Assembly: GCF_048388525.1 (NCBI RefSeq)
Contig: NZ_DBGCTQ010000053.1
Coordinates: forward strand, 62,001-126,000
Direction: 5' to 3'
Length of the DNA stretch: 64,000 nucleotides
Source of the DNA: BQOK01 sp048388525
GTDB lineage: Bacteria > Bacillota > Clostridia > Oscillospirales > Ruminococcaceae
The notes under the pieces were generated by a model, which searched no databases, had not been told where the DNA came from, and saw only the letters and a list, made by a program, of their open reading frames with translations. Positions 24,765 to 32,956 of this stretch are shown in pieces. The position numbers and the translations under genes are program-made. Within the stretch, counting starts at the first letter, position 1, and every line of letters starts with the position of its first letter.

Positions 24765-27700
24765 ATGAAGAAACGGAACCGCACCTGGAAATGTGCGCTG
24801 AGCGCCGCGCTGGCCTGCGCCCTGCTTCTGGGCACCCTGCCCGCCGCGGCCTTCGCAACGGACGGCCCGGGCCTTACTCCGCCGGCTGCCGCGGCCGCGC
24901 CCGAGACCACGGCTGCGCCGGAGGCCACCGCCATGCCGGAAGGCTTTGAAGAGCCGAAGGCCACGGAGGAACCGAAAGCAACCGAGGAACCAAAGGCGAC
25001 GGAGGAGCCGGAGGGCACCCCCGCGCCCCAGGCGACCGAAGAGCCGGAGGCCACCGCCGAGCCCAGCCCCGAGCCGGAGGGCACGCCGGCCCCTGAGGCC
25101 GCGCCGGAAAACGAACTGCTTTTGGCGCAGCCGCAGATGCTGACACAGAAGAAGACTGTGATTGAAGAAACCGCCAACCTTACGGAACTGAACATCTGGG
25201 TGGACGAACTGGGCCTCACACACTATGAGGATTCGGTGGGCCGCGGCCGGTTTGACGGGTTTGTGGTGGCCGACTGGACCGGCAAATGGTCCAGCTCGGA
25301 CGAAACGGTGGTGAGCTTCGGCGCGAAGACCGGCCTGTATGCCACGTTTGTGGCAGTGAACCCGGGCAGCGCCGTGATCACCCACACCGGCGAGGGGTTT
25401 GGTGTGAACAGGGGAAAAACGTATGTGACCTATTACCCCATCACCGTTACCGAGAGCAGCTATGATTTCCGCCTGAGCGCGGATTCCAGTTCCAATGTGA
25501 CGGTGTATTACGCCGCCAACGGCACCGGCAGCAGCGCGCTGCAGGCCCTCACACCGGGCGAAGCCCTGCATGCGTATGACCGCGCTTACAAGAAAAACGG
25601 CGCGCACTTTTATGTGAGCGTGCCCGCGGGCTATACCGGCACCAGCAGCTTTGAGCACCGCAGAGGAGCCAATGCGGGAGAGCTGGGCGAATACGGCCCA
25701 GGCGTTTATGACGTGCTGGATCCGGGCAGCGCCGCCGGCGCCGCCGCCGCTGCCCAGGGCGCCAGCATGATGTTTGAATACAACTGGTTCGAGTACGGCG
25801 CGGACTGGCGTTTCCGTGAGTTCGAGATCACCGCCGAGCCGGTGGACATCACCGTGAAATTCATGGTGAACGGGGTTGAAAAGCAGACGACCCTGCACCA
25901 CCACAGCAACCTGGGCCAGGGCGACAGCGTGGTCACCTTCCCCGAGGCGCCCAAAAAGGACGGCTTTAATTTTATGGGCTGGCAGTGCAGCAGCAACGGC
26001 CAGGTATTCACCGGCGCCAGCGCCAGTGTGGATGAGATGTGGGTGAGCACCGGGGATACCGCCGTTACCTACACGCTCACCGCCCTGTGGAGCGAGAGCA
26101 AGCCGGAGTACAATATTGAGGGCCTGCCCGGGAACGGCAAGCTGAAACAGGTATACAACGGGTACCCCATCGCCTTTAACCCCACACTGAGCTACGGCGA
26201 CAAGCCGGTGGGCGCGGTGGAATGGAAGTACGAGAAAAAGGTGAAGGGAAACTACGAGCCCCTGACCGGCAAGCCCGAGGTGACCCATGTGGGCGACAGC
26301 TGCACCATCCGGGTCACCGCCATGGTGGGCGGCGAAAAGGTGGCCCAAAGCGGCGATATCACCCTGACCGTAACAGCCCGGCCCATCCAGCTGATGGGCA
26401 CCCATGTGCGGGATTACATTTACGACGGGATGCCCCGCATCCTGGACAGGGATACAGAGGACGACCTGCGCTATATCATCAGCTCGACCCTGAACAACAA
26501 CAACAGCGAGCGCGGCCTGATCACCGAAAAGGACCGCCTGGCGCTGGTGAACGGCAAGGAACTGCCGGAGTCCACGAGTGTGCGCCCGATGACCGAATAC
26601 AAGTATAAGCTCAGCGACTTCCGGGTGTACGACCGGACCACCGGCCAGGTGAGCCAGGACTACAGCCTGATGGCGAAAAATCAAAATGTTTCCATCACGC
26701 TGGAGATCGTTGCCCGGGAGCTGGAGATCGTGCTGAGCGACGCGCAAAAAAGATATGGAGAAAGCGACCCGGCAGAATTTGCTTATACGGCCGAGGTTGC
26801 GACCGTGTACAACGGCCAGTTCTATGACCGCGACAAGCTGGTGCCCGGCCATACCGTGACACTTGCCCCGGGCGAAGCGCTGACCCGCGAGAGCGGCGAG
26901 GATGTAAGGACCGGCGGTTATGCCATCAGCGGCACCCCGGGCCAGTTCCGGGTGCTGGACAAGAACAATGAGGACGTTACCTCCAATTACAGCATCACTG
27001 TGAAAAACGGCGCTTTTACCATCGACCCGCGCCCGGCGCTGATCGTTGTGGGCGATGCGTCCAAGACGGTGGGCGAGGCGGATCCGGCCTTTACCGCCCG
27101 CTCGGACGACCTGGTGCCGGGTGAAACGCTGGAGGTGCTGCAGAACGGCCTGACCCGCGATGCGGGCGAAGCTGTGGGAGGGTATGACATTTACCCCAGC
27201 AATGCTGAGGAGCTTGCGAAGAGCTTCAAGGTGTCGGTGGATGGGATGGACCGCACCGGAAACTATCGCTTTGAGGTGAGGCCGGGCGTTTTGACCATCA
27301 ACCCCGCGCCCACCACGCCCCCGGTCCCCGGCACGCCGACCGAGCCGGGCGCGACCCCGGCACCCCCTGCGGCGGTGATCCCGGCGCCCCTGGCACCTCC
27401 CGCAGGCCCGGCAGCCGTGGCGCCGCCGGAGGAGGAGATCCCGGAGGAGGAAGTGCCGCTGGCCCAAACGCCGGAAGCTGAGCCGGAGCCCAGCGCCGCG
27501 CCCGCTGAGGAAGAAATTTTGGACGACGAGGTACCCCTGGCCGCCGGCGCCGGCGGGGCATGGGCCCTGCTGAACCTGCTTCTGGCCGTGCTCACCGTGC
27601 TGGGCAGCGCACTGCTGCTGATGACCTGGGCAACAGGCAAAAAGCGCCGTGAGCTGGAGAGCGAAACCCAGCAGCAGCGCAGAAGGCACGGCCTGATGCG

Positions 27701-27908
27701 ACTGGTGAGCCTGGTGCCCGCCGTGGCCTCCGTGGCCGCGTTTCTGCTGACCGAGAACATGCGGCTGCCCATGGCTTTTGCCGACAAGTGGACCATTCTG
27801 ATGGCGATTCTTGCCGCGGCGCAGCTGGCCGTGATGTTCCTGGCCCGCAAAAACCGGGAGGATCAGGGCGACGATAACGGCCAGGGCGCGGCCCCGGCGA
27901 ACGCCTGA
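24765..27908 (+). CDS. Large surface/extracytoplasmic protein with InlB-type and MBG repeats and three C-terminal membrane helices
   Basis: 1047 residues. Signal peptide 1-33; a Pro/Ala/Thr/Glu stalk at about 40-115 built on repeated EEPKATEEPKAT units; a Listeria-Bacteroides (InlB B-type, Flg_new) repeat at about 360-443 (GDSVVTFPEAPKKDGFNFMGW); MBG-type beta domains up to about 845 (ALIVVGDASKTVGEADPAFTA). A second Pro-rich, acidic stalk leads to three hydrophobic helices at about 930-955, 977-998 and 1008-1029. No LPXTG motif. It is probably an adhesin-like surface protein held by the membrane. Directly downstream lie a transglutaminase lipoprotein and pilus-like genes. Confidence 0.8.
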   Translation: MKKRNRTWKCALSAALACALLLGTLPAAAFATDGPGLTPPAAAAAPETTAAPEATAMPEGFEEPKATEEPKATEEPKATEEPEGTPAPQATEEPEATAEPSPEPEGTPAPEAAPENELLLAQPQMLTQKKTVIEETANLTELNIWVDELGLTHYEDSVGRGRFDGFVVADWTGKWSSSDETVVSFGAKTGLYATFVAVNPGSAVITHTGEGFGVNRGKTYVTYYPITVTESSYDFRLSADSSSNVTVYYAANGTGSSALQALTPGEALHAYDRAYKKNGAHFYVSVPAGYTGTSSFEHRRGANAGELGEYGPGVYDVLDPGSAAGAAAAAQGASMMFEYNWFEYGADWRFREFEITAEPVDITVKFMVNGVEKQTTLHHHSNLGQGDSVVTFPEAPKKDGFNFMGWQCSSNGQVFTGASASVDEMWVSTGDTAVTYTLTALWSESKPEYNIEGLPGNGKLKQVYNGYPIAFNPTLSYGDKPVGAVEWKYEKKVKGNYEPLTGKPEVTHVGDSCTIRVTAMVGGEKVAQSGDITLTVTARPIQLMGTHVRDYIYDGMPRILDRDTEDDLRYIISSTLNNNNSERGLITEKDRLALVNGKELPESTSVRPMTEYKYKLSDFRVYDRTTGQVSQDYSLMAKNQNVSITLEIVARELEIVLSDAQKRYGESDPAEFAYTAEVATVYNGQFYDRDKLVPGHTVTLAPGEALTRESGEDVRTGGYAISGTPGQFRVLDKNNEDVTSNYSITVKNGAFTIDPRPALIVVGDASKTVGEADPAFTARSDDLVPGETLEVLQNGLTRDAGEAVGGYDIYPSNAEELAKSFKVSVDGMDRTGNYRFEVRPGVLTINPAPTTPPVPGTPTEPGATPAPPAAVIPAPLAPPAGPAAVAPPEEEIPEEEVPLAQTPEAEPEPSAAPAEEEILDDEVPLAAGAGGAWALLNLLLAVLTVLGSALLLMTWATGKKRRELESETQQQRRRHGLMRLVSLVPAVASVAAFLLTENMRLPMAFADKWTILMAILAAAQLAVMFLARKNREDQGDDNGQGAAPANA

Positions 27909-27940
27909 CTGAGCTTTATTTTCCAGTGACCTTATAAGCA

Positions 27941-27989
27941 AGGCGAGCCCGCTTCCCGGCCATACACCGGAGCGGGCTCTGCCTTTTTT
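27941..27989 (+). terminator. Rho-independent terminator
   Basis: AGGCGAGCCCGCT (27941-27953) pairs with AGCGGGCTCTGCC (27971-27983) and TTTTTT follows. Confidence 0.88.
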
Positions 27990-28012
27990 GGGTTCCGCAG
28001 AAGGGGCGGGAC

Positions 28013-28041
28013 TGTACAATCCGCCCCCGAGCGCGTATAAT
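28013..28041 (+). promoter_or_regulatory. Promoter of the transglutaminase/pilus-like operon
   Basis: TGTACA (28013-28018), 17-base spacer, TATAAT (28036-28041). Confidence 0.7.
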
Positions 28042-28101
28042 TAGAGCACGAATTGCAAGGATGGCCGCCCGGCGCGGCGGGATGCGCAGGGGGGTGGAGG
28101 T

Positions 28102-29031
28102 ATGAAGGGCAAAAGGCGCGGCCGCGCCGCGCTGCTGGCGCTGGCGCTTTTGCTGACGGGCTGCGGAACCCCTGGGCCCAGCCCCGGCAAAGAGGCGCCC
28201 AGTGCGGCGCCCACAGCGGGGGAGAGTTACCAGGCGCCGCCCCTGGCGCTGGCGGAATTTGACGAGGCGGCGGCCTTTGGCGAGAGCGACGTGCTGCTGG
28301 ATACCTCGCACACGGCCGAGGGGTATGTGGCGGCGGCGGCCACAAGCGACGCAAGGCTCAAATTCCGGGTGAGCCTGGGGGAGAGCAAATACAACTACGA
28401 CCTGCCGGCCGACGGAACCCCGGCGGTCTACCCGCTGCAGCTGGGCGACGGGGAATACACCTTTGAAGTGTGGCGGCAGAACCCCAACGGCAAATATGCC
28501 CGGCTGTACGGCCGCACCGAAACCGTGGCGCTGGCCAGCGAGTTCGAGCCCTTTGTGCGCCCCAGCCAGCTGGTAAACTACGGCCCGGATTCGGCCTGTG
28601 TGAAAAAAGCGGCGGAGCTGGCCGGGGGCGCGGCCAGCGATGTGGAGGTAGTGAGCCGCGTTTACAACTACCTGAAGGACGCCATTCGTTACGACAAGGA
28701 AAAGGCGGCGGCGGTGGAGAGCGGCTACCTGCCCGATCCGGACGAAACCCTGGCGGAGGGGAAGGGCATCTGTTTTGACTATGCGGCCCTGGCCGCCGCC
28801 ATGCTGCGCAGCCAGGGAATCCCTACAAAGGAGATCACGGGCTATGTTTCGCCCACGGACGCGTATCACGCCTGGAACATGGTGTATTTGCAGAACACCG
28901 GCTGGGTGACCGTTGCCATTGAGCTGGCGGCCGGCCAGTGGGACCGCATCGACATCACCTTTGCAGCGGGCGGCGCAGACAGCGGGCTGGTGGGCGATGG
29001 GATCGCCTACACCGACCGGTACACCTATTGA
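28102..29031 (+). CDS. Transglutaminase-like lipoprotein
   Basis: 309 residues. Lipobox LLTGC (Cys17), a short linker, a beta-rich region to about 170, then a transglutaminase-core: GKGICFDYAALAAAM (Cys near residue 226), DAYHAWNMVYL (His near 254) and WDRIDITF (Asp near 282), the Cys-His-Asp triad order. Such domains act as proteases or cross-linkers outside the membrane. GGGTGGAGG precedes the ATG. 26 bases separate it from gspF, suggesting one operon. Confidence 0.85.
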   Translation: MKGKRRGRAALLALALLLTGCGTPGPSPGKEAPSAAPTAGESYQAPPLALAEFDEAAAFGESDVLLDTSHTAEGYVAAAATSDARLKFRVSLGESKYNYDLPADGTPAVYPLQLGDGEYTFEVWRQNPNGKYARLYGRTETVALASEFEPFVRPSQLVNYGPDSACVKKAAELAGGAASDVEVVSRVYNYLKDAIRYDKEKAAAVESGYLPDPDETLAEGKGICFDYAALAAAMLRSQGIPTKEITGYVSPTDAYHAWNMVYLQNTGWVTVAIELAAGQWDRIDITFAAGGADSGLVGDGIAYTDRYTY

Positions 29032-29056
29032 ATTGCAGACGAGAGGGGATGACCTG

Positions 29057-30100
29057 ATGGCAAAAAAAGAGCTGGGCAGCCTGGAAGTGAGCGCATTCTG
29101 CGAGAGCCTTGCCATGCTGCTGGCTGCGGGCACCCCGGCCGACGAGGCGGTGGGGCTGCTGGGCGAAGGCGAGACCGCGGGCCCGGTGCAGGCTGCGGCC
29201 CAGGCAGTGCAGCAGCGGCTTTTGGCAGGCGAAGGCCTGGCCGGGGCCGTGCAGGCCAGCGGGGCCTTCCCCGCCTACGCGGCGCGCATGGTGGCGGCAG
29301 GCGAGGCGGCAGGACGCACCGAGCAGGTGCTGGAGGGCCTTGCCCGCCACTATGACAACCAGTACCGCCTGCGGCAAAAGCTGCGCAGCGCCGTGGTGTA
29401 CCCGGTGATCCTGCTGGGGCTGACGGCGGCGATTCTGGCAGTGCTGGTGGCAAAGGTGCTGCCCGTGTTCAACGGGGTTTACCAGAGCTTTGCAGGCGAG
29501 GTGAGCGCCTCGGCCTACGCCTACCTGCGGCTGGCCTATGGGGTGGGCTGGGCGGCCCTGGCCCTGACCCTTTTGCTGGCGGTGCTGGTGGCGCTGACGG
29601 CCCTTGCGGCGCGCGGCGGGCGCGGGCGGGTGATTTTGGCGGCGGCCTTTGAGCGCTGCCCCCTGACCGCGCGGGCGGCGCGGCAGCTTGCGGTGGCGCG
29701 CTTTACCACCGGCCTGTACATTTTTACCGCCAGCGGCCTGGACGCGGACACAGCCCTGGCCGGGGCAGCGGGCATGACCGGCCACAAGGGCCTCTCGGAC
29801 GGAATACGGGCCTGTGCGGCCCGCATGGAGCAGGGCGAGGGCCTGGCGGGCGCAGTGGGCGCGGAAAAGCTGTTTGAGCCCCTGTACGCCCGCATGCTGC
29901 TGGGCGGCGCCCGCGCCGGCAGCCTGGAAAAAACGCTGGGCCGGCTGGCGGAGCTGTTCACCCGGGATGCGGACGAACAGGTGGACCGGCTGATCGACTG
30001 CGTTGAACCGGCGCTGGCCGGCTTTTTGACCGTGGCGGTGGGAGTGACCCTGCTGGCGGCCATGCTGCCGCTCATCGGGATTTTGGGAGGCATTGGATAG
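29057..30100 (+). CDS. Type II secretion/type IV pilus inner-membrane platform protein (GspF/PilC-like)
   Basis: 347 residues from the ATG at 29057. Two T2SSF domains: FCESLAMLLAAGTPADEAVGLL at 14-35 and ARFTTGLYIFTASGLDADTAL at about 215-235. Three membrane segments at about 114-138, 160-188 and 319-345. It is shorter than the usual ~400 residues, having lost most of the N-terminal extension. It would form the platform under a pilus or pseudopilus driven by the ATPase at 31847-32911. Confidence 0.88.
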   Translation: MAKKELGSLEVSAFCESLAMLLAAGTPADEAVGLLGEGETAGPVQAAAQAVQQRLLAGEGLAGAVQASGAFPAYAARMVAAGEAAGRTEQVLEGLARHYDNQYRLRQKLRSAVVYPVILLGLTAAILAVLVAKVLPVFNGVYQSFAGEVSASAYAYLRLAYGVGWAALALTLLLAVLVALTALAARGGRGRVILAAAFERCPLTARAARQLAVARFTTGLYIFTASGLDADTALAGAAGMTGHKGLSDGIRACAARMEQGEGLAGAVGAEKLFEPLYARMLLGGARAGSLEKTLGRLAELFTRDADEQVDRLIDCVEPALAGFLTVAVGVTLLAAMLPLIGILGGIG

Positions 30101-30115
30101 GGGGCGGCTTTTCAG

Positions 30116-30448
30116 ATGTATCACGGGAAAACACCCCGGACGCTGAGGCGCAAACTCGCCCTGGCCGCGGCCGGCCTGCTGTTGGCGGCGGCGCTGGCCG
30201 CGGCGGGCGCCTGGGGGGCCGGGCGGCTGGAAAAGGACCTGGTGGCCAAGGGGGCCGGGGCGCTGCGGGCGACCGTGCTGGAGCGGGCGGTGCAGTGCTA
30301 TGCGCTGGAGGGGGCGTATCCGCCCAGCCTTGCCTACCTGGAAGAGAATTATGGGCTGCAGGTGGACCGCAGCCGCTACATTGTTACCTACGAGGCGTTC
30401 GCGCCGAACCTTTTGCCGGACGTGACGGTACTGCAAAAGGGCGGCTGA
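30116..30448 (+). CDS. Pilin/pseudopilin-like small protein
   Basis: 110 residues: basic N-terminus, one hydrophobic helix (LALAAAGLLLAAALAAAGAW, about 14-33), then a region with AVQCYALEGAYPPSLAYLEENYGL (59-82), the pattern seen after the first helix of GspG-like pseudopilins. The classical Gly-Phe/Tyr-x-x-x-Glu cleavage site is not clear. It lies between gspF and further pilin-like genes. Confidence 0.6.
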   Translation: MYHGKTPRTLRRKLALAAAGLLLAAALAAAGAWGAGRLEKDLVAKGAGALRATVLERAVQCYALEGAYPPSLAYLEENYGLQVDRSRYIVTYEAFAPNLLPDVTVLQKGG

Positions 30449-30473
30449 ATTTGTGCGGCAGGGGGGAAAGCGC

Positions 30474-30950
30474 TTGAAAAAACAGAAAGAAGGGCCGGGG
30501 GCCGGGTTTGCCCTGGCGCTTTTTGCGCTGCTGCTGGGCTGCATTTTGGCGCTGGTGGTGCTGGGGGGCGGGCTGTATGAGAGGCTTGCCCGCAGCCAGC
30601 AGGAAAACGGGGCGGCCCGCACGGCCACCGGATACCTGACTACCCGGGTGCGGGCGGCCGACCGGGAGGGCGCCGTGCGCCTGGAGGAGGGGCCGCAGGG
30701 CCCGGTTCTGGTGCTGGCAGAGGCCCCGGAAGAGGGGGGCTACGAGCTGCGCATCTATCTTTACGAGGGGTGGCTTGTGGAGGATTACGCCCCGGCAGGC
30801 AGTGCTTTTGCACCGGAGCAGGCGCAGCTGGTGGCGCAGAGCAGCCGTTTTGAGCCGGAATTTGCGGCCCCGGGGCTGCTGCGCATTGAGACCGGGCAGG
30901 GCGCTGCCCTGATCGCGCTGCGCAGCGGGGAAGGGAGGCGCGCGGCATGA
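30474..30950 (+). CDS. Pilin-like membrane protein (DUF4860-like)
   Basis: 158 residues from TTG at 30474, chosen because CAGGGGGGAAAG lies just upstream; a GTG at 30453 is the alternative. A charged N-terminus with GAGFALALFALLLGCILALVVLGGGLYERL gives one membrane helix at about 9-35; a small beta-rich domain follows. The layout resembles DUF4860 proteins, which occur in clostridial pilus-like clusters. It overlaps the next gene in an ATGA. Confidence 0.6.
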   Translation: MKKQKEGPGAGFALALFALLLGCILALVVLGGGLYERLARSQQENGAARTATGYLTTRVRAADREGAVRLEEGPQGPVLVLAEAPEEGGYELRIYLYEGWLVEDYAPAGSAFAPEQAQLVAQSSRFEPEFAAPGLLRIETGQGAALIALRSGEGRRAA

Positions 30951-31390
30951 GGCGGAGCAAGAGCCGGGCGTTTTACCTGGAAACCCTTTTGCTGGTGCTG
31001 TTTTTGCTGGGGGTGCTGGCCGTGTTGGCCCAGCTGTTTGCGGGGGCGCGGCGCCAGAGCCTGGCGGCGCAGCGGCTGACCGAGGCCACGCAGATCGCCC
31101 GCAATGTGTCGGAAGCCTTTGCGGCCAGCGGGGGCTGGCAGGAATTTGGCGCGCTGATCGCGGGCGGGGACGGCCTTTGCTGGCAGGAGAACCAGGCTGT
31201 GCTGCCGGTGGACGAAAACGGAGGCGCGCGGCAGGGCGGAGCCTATACCCTGGCGCTGCGGCGGGGCGAAACGCCCGCCGAGGCGGGGCGGCTTGCCGAA
31301 CTGACCATCGAGGTGTGCACACAGGAGGGAAAAGAGCCTGTTTACACACTGACCGTGCAGAAATATCTGCCCGCCGCCCAGGCGGGATGA
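30947..31390 (+). CDS. Pilin-like membrane protein
   Basis: 147 residues: RAFYLETLLLVLFLLGVLAVLAQLF is an N-terminal helix with Glu12, reminiscent of the Glu5 of mature type IV pilins, at residues 8-32. A coiled stretch (RQSLAAQRLTEATQIARNVSEAFA) and a small C-terminal domain follow. ATGA overlap with the preceding gene. No GspI/J/K subtype could be assigned. Confidence 0.6.
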   Translation: MRRSKSRAFYLETLLLVLFLLGVLAVLAQLFAGARRQSLAAQRLTEATQIARNVSEAFAASGGWQEFGALIAGGDGLCWQENQAVLPVDENGGARQGGAYTLALRRGETPAEAGRLAELTIEVCTQEGKEPVYTLTVQKYLPAAQAG

Positions 31391-31410
31391 AAAATGAAAG
31401 GGGGCCGGCG

Positions 31411-31833
31411 ATGGAGCGCACAGAACGCGCGCCGCTGCGCACCGGCGCGCTGACGCTGCTGCTTACCGTGACCGCATTGTGCCTGGCGGTGCTGGCCGTG
31501 CTTGCGCTGGTCACGGCCCGGGCCGACCTGGTGCTGGCGCGCCGGGGCGCAGCGCAGCTGACCCGGACCGCCGCGGCGGACAATGCGGGCCAACAGTGGC
31601 TGGCGGCCCTGGACGCCGCCCTGCTGGCCGACCCGGCCCGGGAGCAGGGGCTGCCCGGCGACGCCCGGCGCGAGGGGAGCACGGTCCGCGCCGACCTTGA
31701 CTGCGGTGAGGCGGGTGTGCTGCACGCGGCGGTGGCGCTGGAGGATGGAGGCTGGCGGGTGACCCGCTGGCAGCTGGAACGCCCCTGGCAGCCGGAAAAA
31801 CGGCTGGATGTGTGGGAAGGCCCCGGGGAATGA
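31411..31833 (+). CDS. Pilin-like membrane protein
   Basis: 140 residues from ATG at 31411 with AAAGGGGG upstream; an ATG at 31387 overlapping the previous stop would add eight residues. An N-terminal helix (ALTLLLTVTALCLAVLAVLALVTA, about 13-36) is followed by a short extracytoplasmic domain (TRTAAADNAGQQWLAALDAAL). Fourth small one-helix protein in a row. It lacks recognisable family motifs; position is the main evidence. Confidence 0.55.
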   Translation: MERTERAPLRTGALTLLLTVTALCLAVLAVLALVTARADLVLARRGAAQLTRTAAADNAGQQWLAALDAALLADPAREQGLPGDARREGSTVRADLDCGEAGVLHAAVALEDGGWRVTRWQLERPWQPEKRLDVWEGPGE

Positions 31834-31846
31834 GGAGGAAGAAAAC

Positions 31847-32911
31847 GTGGATATCACTGTGATCTTAAAGCGCGCGCTGGAGCTGGGGGCCTCGGATATT
31901 TTTATCATTGCGGGGCTGCCTGTGACATATAAGGTGAATGGGCGGCAGCGCCGGGAGGGCGAAGCCCTGAAACCGGACGACACCCAGGGAGCCGTGGCGG
32001 CGCTGTATGCGCTGTGCGGCCGCAGGGCCCACAGTGTGGAGGCCGGCGACGACGACTTTTCCTTTGCGATGCCGGGGTTTGGGCGGTTCCGGGCAAGCGT
32101 GCTGCACCAGCGGGGCACCCTGGCGGCGGTGCTGCGGGTGATCCGTTTTGGGCTGCCGGACCCGCGGGAGCTGGAGATCCCCGACCCGGTGCTGGCCACC
32201 GCCCGGCTGCTGAAGGGGCTGGTGCTGGTGACCGGGGCGGCAGGCAACGGGAAATCCACCACCCTGGCCTGCCTGATCGACGCCATCAACCACAGCCGCG
32301 AGGGCCATATCATCACCATGGAGGACCCCATCGAATTCATCCACAGCCACGACAAAAGCATCGTGACCCAGCGGGAGATCGGCACCGACTGCGGGAGCTA
32401 TGTGGCCGCCCTGCGCAGCGCGCTGCGGGAGAGCCCGGACGTGATCCTTTTGGGGGAGATGCGGGACGCTGAGACCATTGAGGTGGCCATGACCGCAGCC
32501 GAGACCGGGCAGCTTTTGTTCAGCACCCTGCACACCGTGGGAGCGGCGAACACGGTGGACCGCATTGTGGACGTGTTCCCCGCCGCACAGCAGCAGCAGG
32601 TGAGAATCCAGCTTTCCATGGTGCTGCGGGCGGTCATCAGCCAGCAGCTGGTGCCCGCGGTGGACGGGGGACAGGCCGCCGCGTTTGAGGTGATGACCGC
32701 AAACCCGGCCATCCGCAACCTGATCCGGGAGGCCAAGACCCACCAGATCGACTCGGCCATTCAGGCGGGCGCGGCGGAGGGCATGTGCACCATGGATTCC
32801 AGCCTGCTGGCGCTGTGCCGGGCCGGGCGCATCACTGCCGACACGGCGCTTACCTATTCGGCCCATTATGAAACGCTGGAAAAACGTTTGGCGGCACTGG
32901 GCCTTTGCTGA
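31847..32911 (+). CDS. PilT-like type IV pilus ATPase
   Basis: 354 residues from GTG at 31847 (GAGGAGGAAG upstream). Walker A TGAAGNGKSTT (about 128-138), Asp box (ITMEDPIEF), Walker B LLGEMRDAETIEVAM and His box STLHTVGAANTVDRIVDVFP are all PilT-type, as is the N-terminal LELGASDIFIIAGLP. PilT proteins normally drive pilus retraction; here it is the only secretion ATPase in the cluster. It could power extension, as in minimal systems, or depend on a PilB elsewhere. Confidence 0.9.
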   Translation: MDITVILKRALELGASDIFIIAGLPVTYKVNGRQRREGEALKPDDTQGAVAALYALCGRRAHSVEAGDDDFSFAMPGFGRFRASVLHQRGTLAAVLRVIRFGLPDPRELEIPDPVLATARLLKGLVLVTGAAGNGKSTTLACLIDAINHSREGHIITMEDPIEFIHSHDKSIVTQREIGTDCGSYVAALRSALRESPDVILLGEMRDAETIEVAMTAAETGQLLFSTLHTVGAANTVDRIVDVFPAAQQQQVRIQLSMVLRAVISQQLVPAVDGGQAAAFEVMTANPAIRNLIREAKTHQIDSAIQAGAAEGMCTMDSSLLALCRAGRITADTALTYSAHYETLEKRLAALGLC

Positions 32912-32956
32912 ATGGTTTCCCGGTAAAAGGAGGCGTTTGAAATAGAGCACGATACT

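Noticed and set aside
24735..28019. 1094-codon minus-strand frame opposite the surface-protein gene
   Set aside because: Antisense shadow; the plus-strand protein has a signal peptide, repeats and membrane helices.
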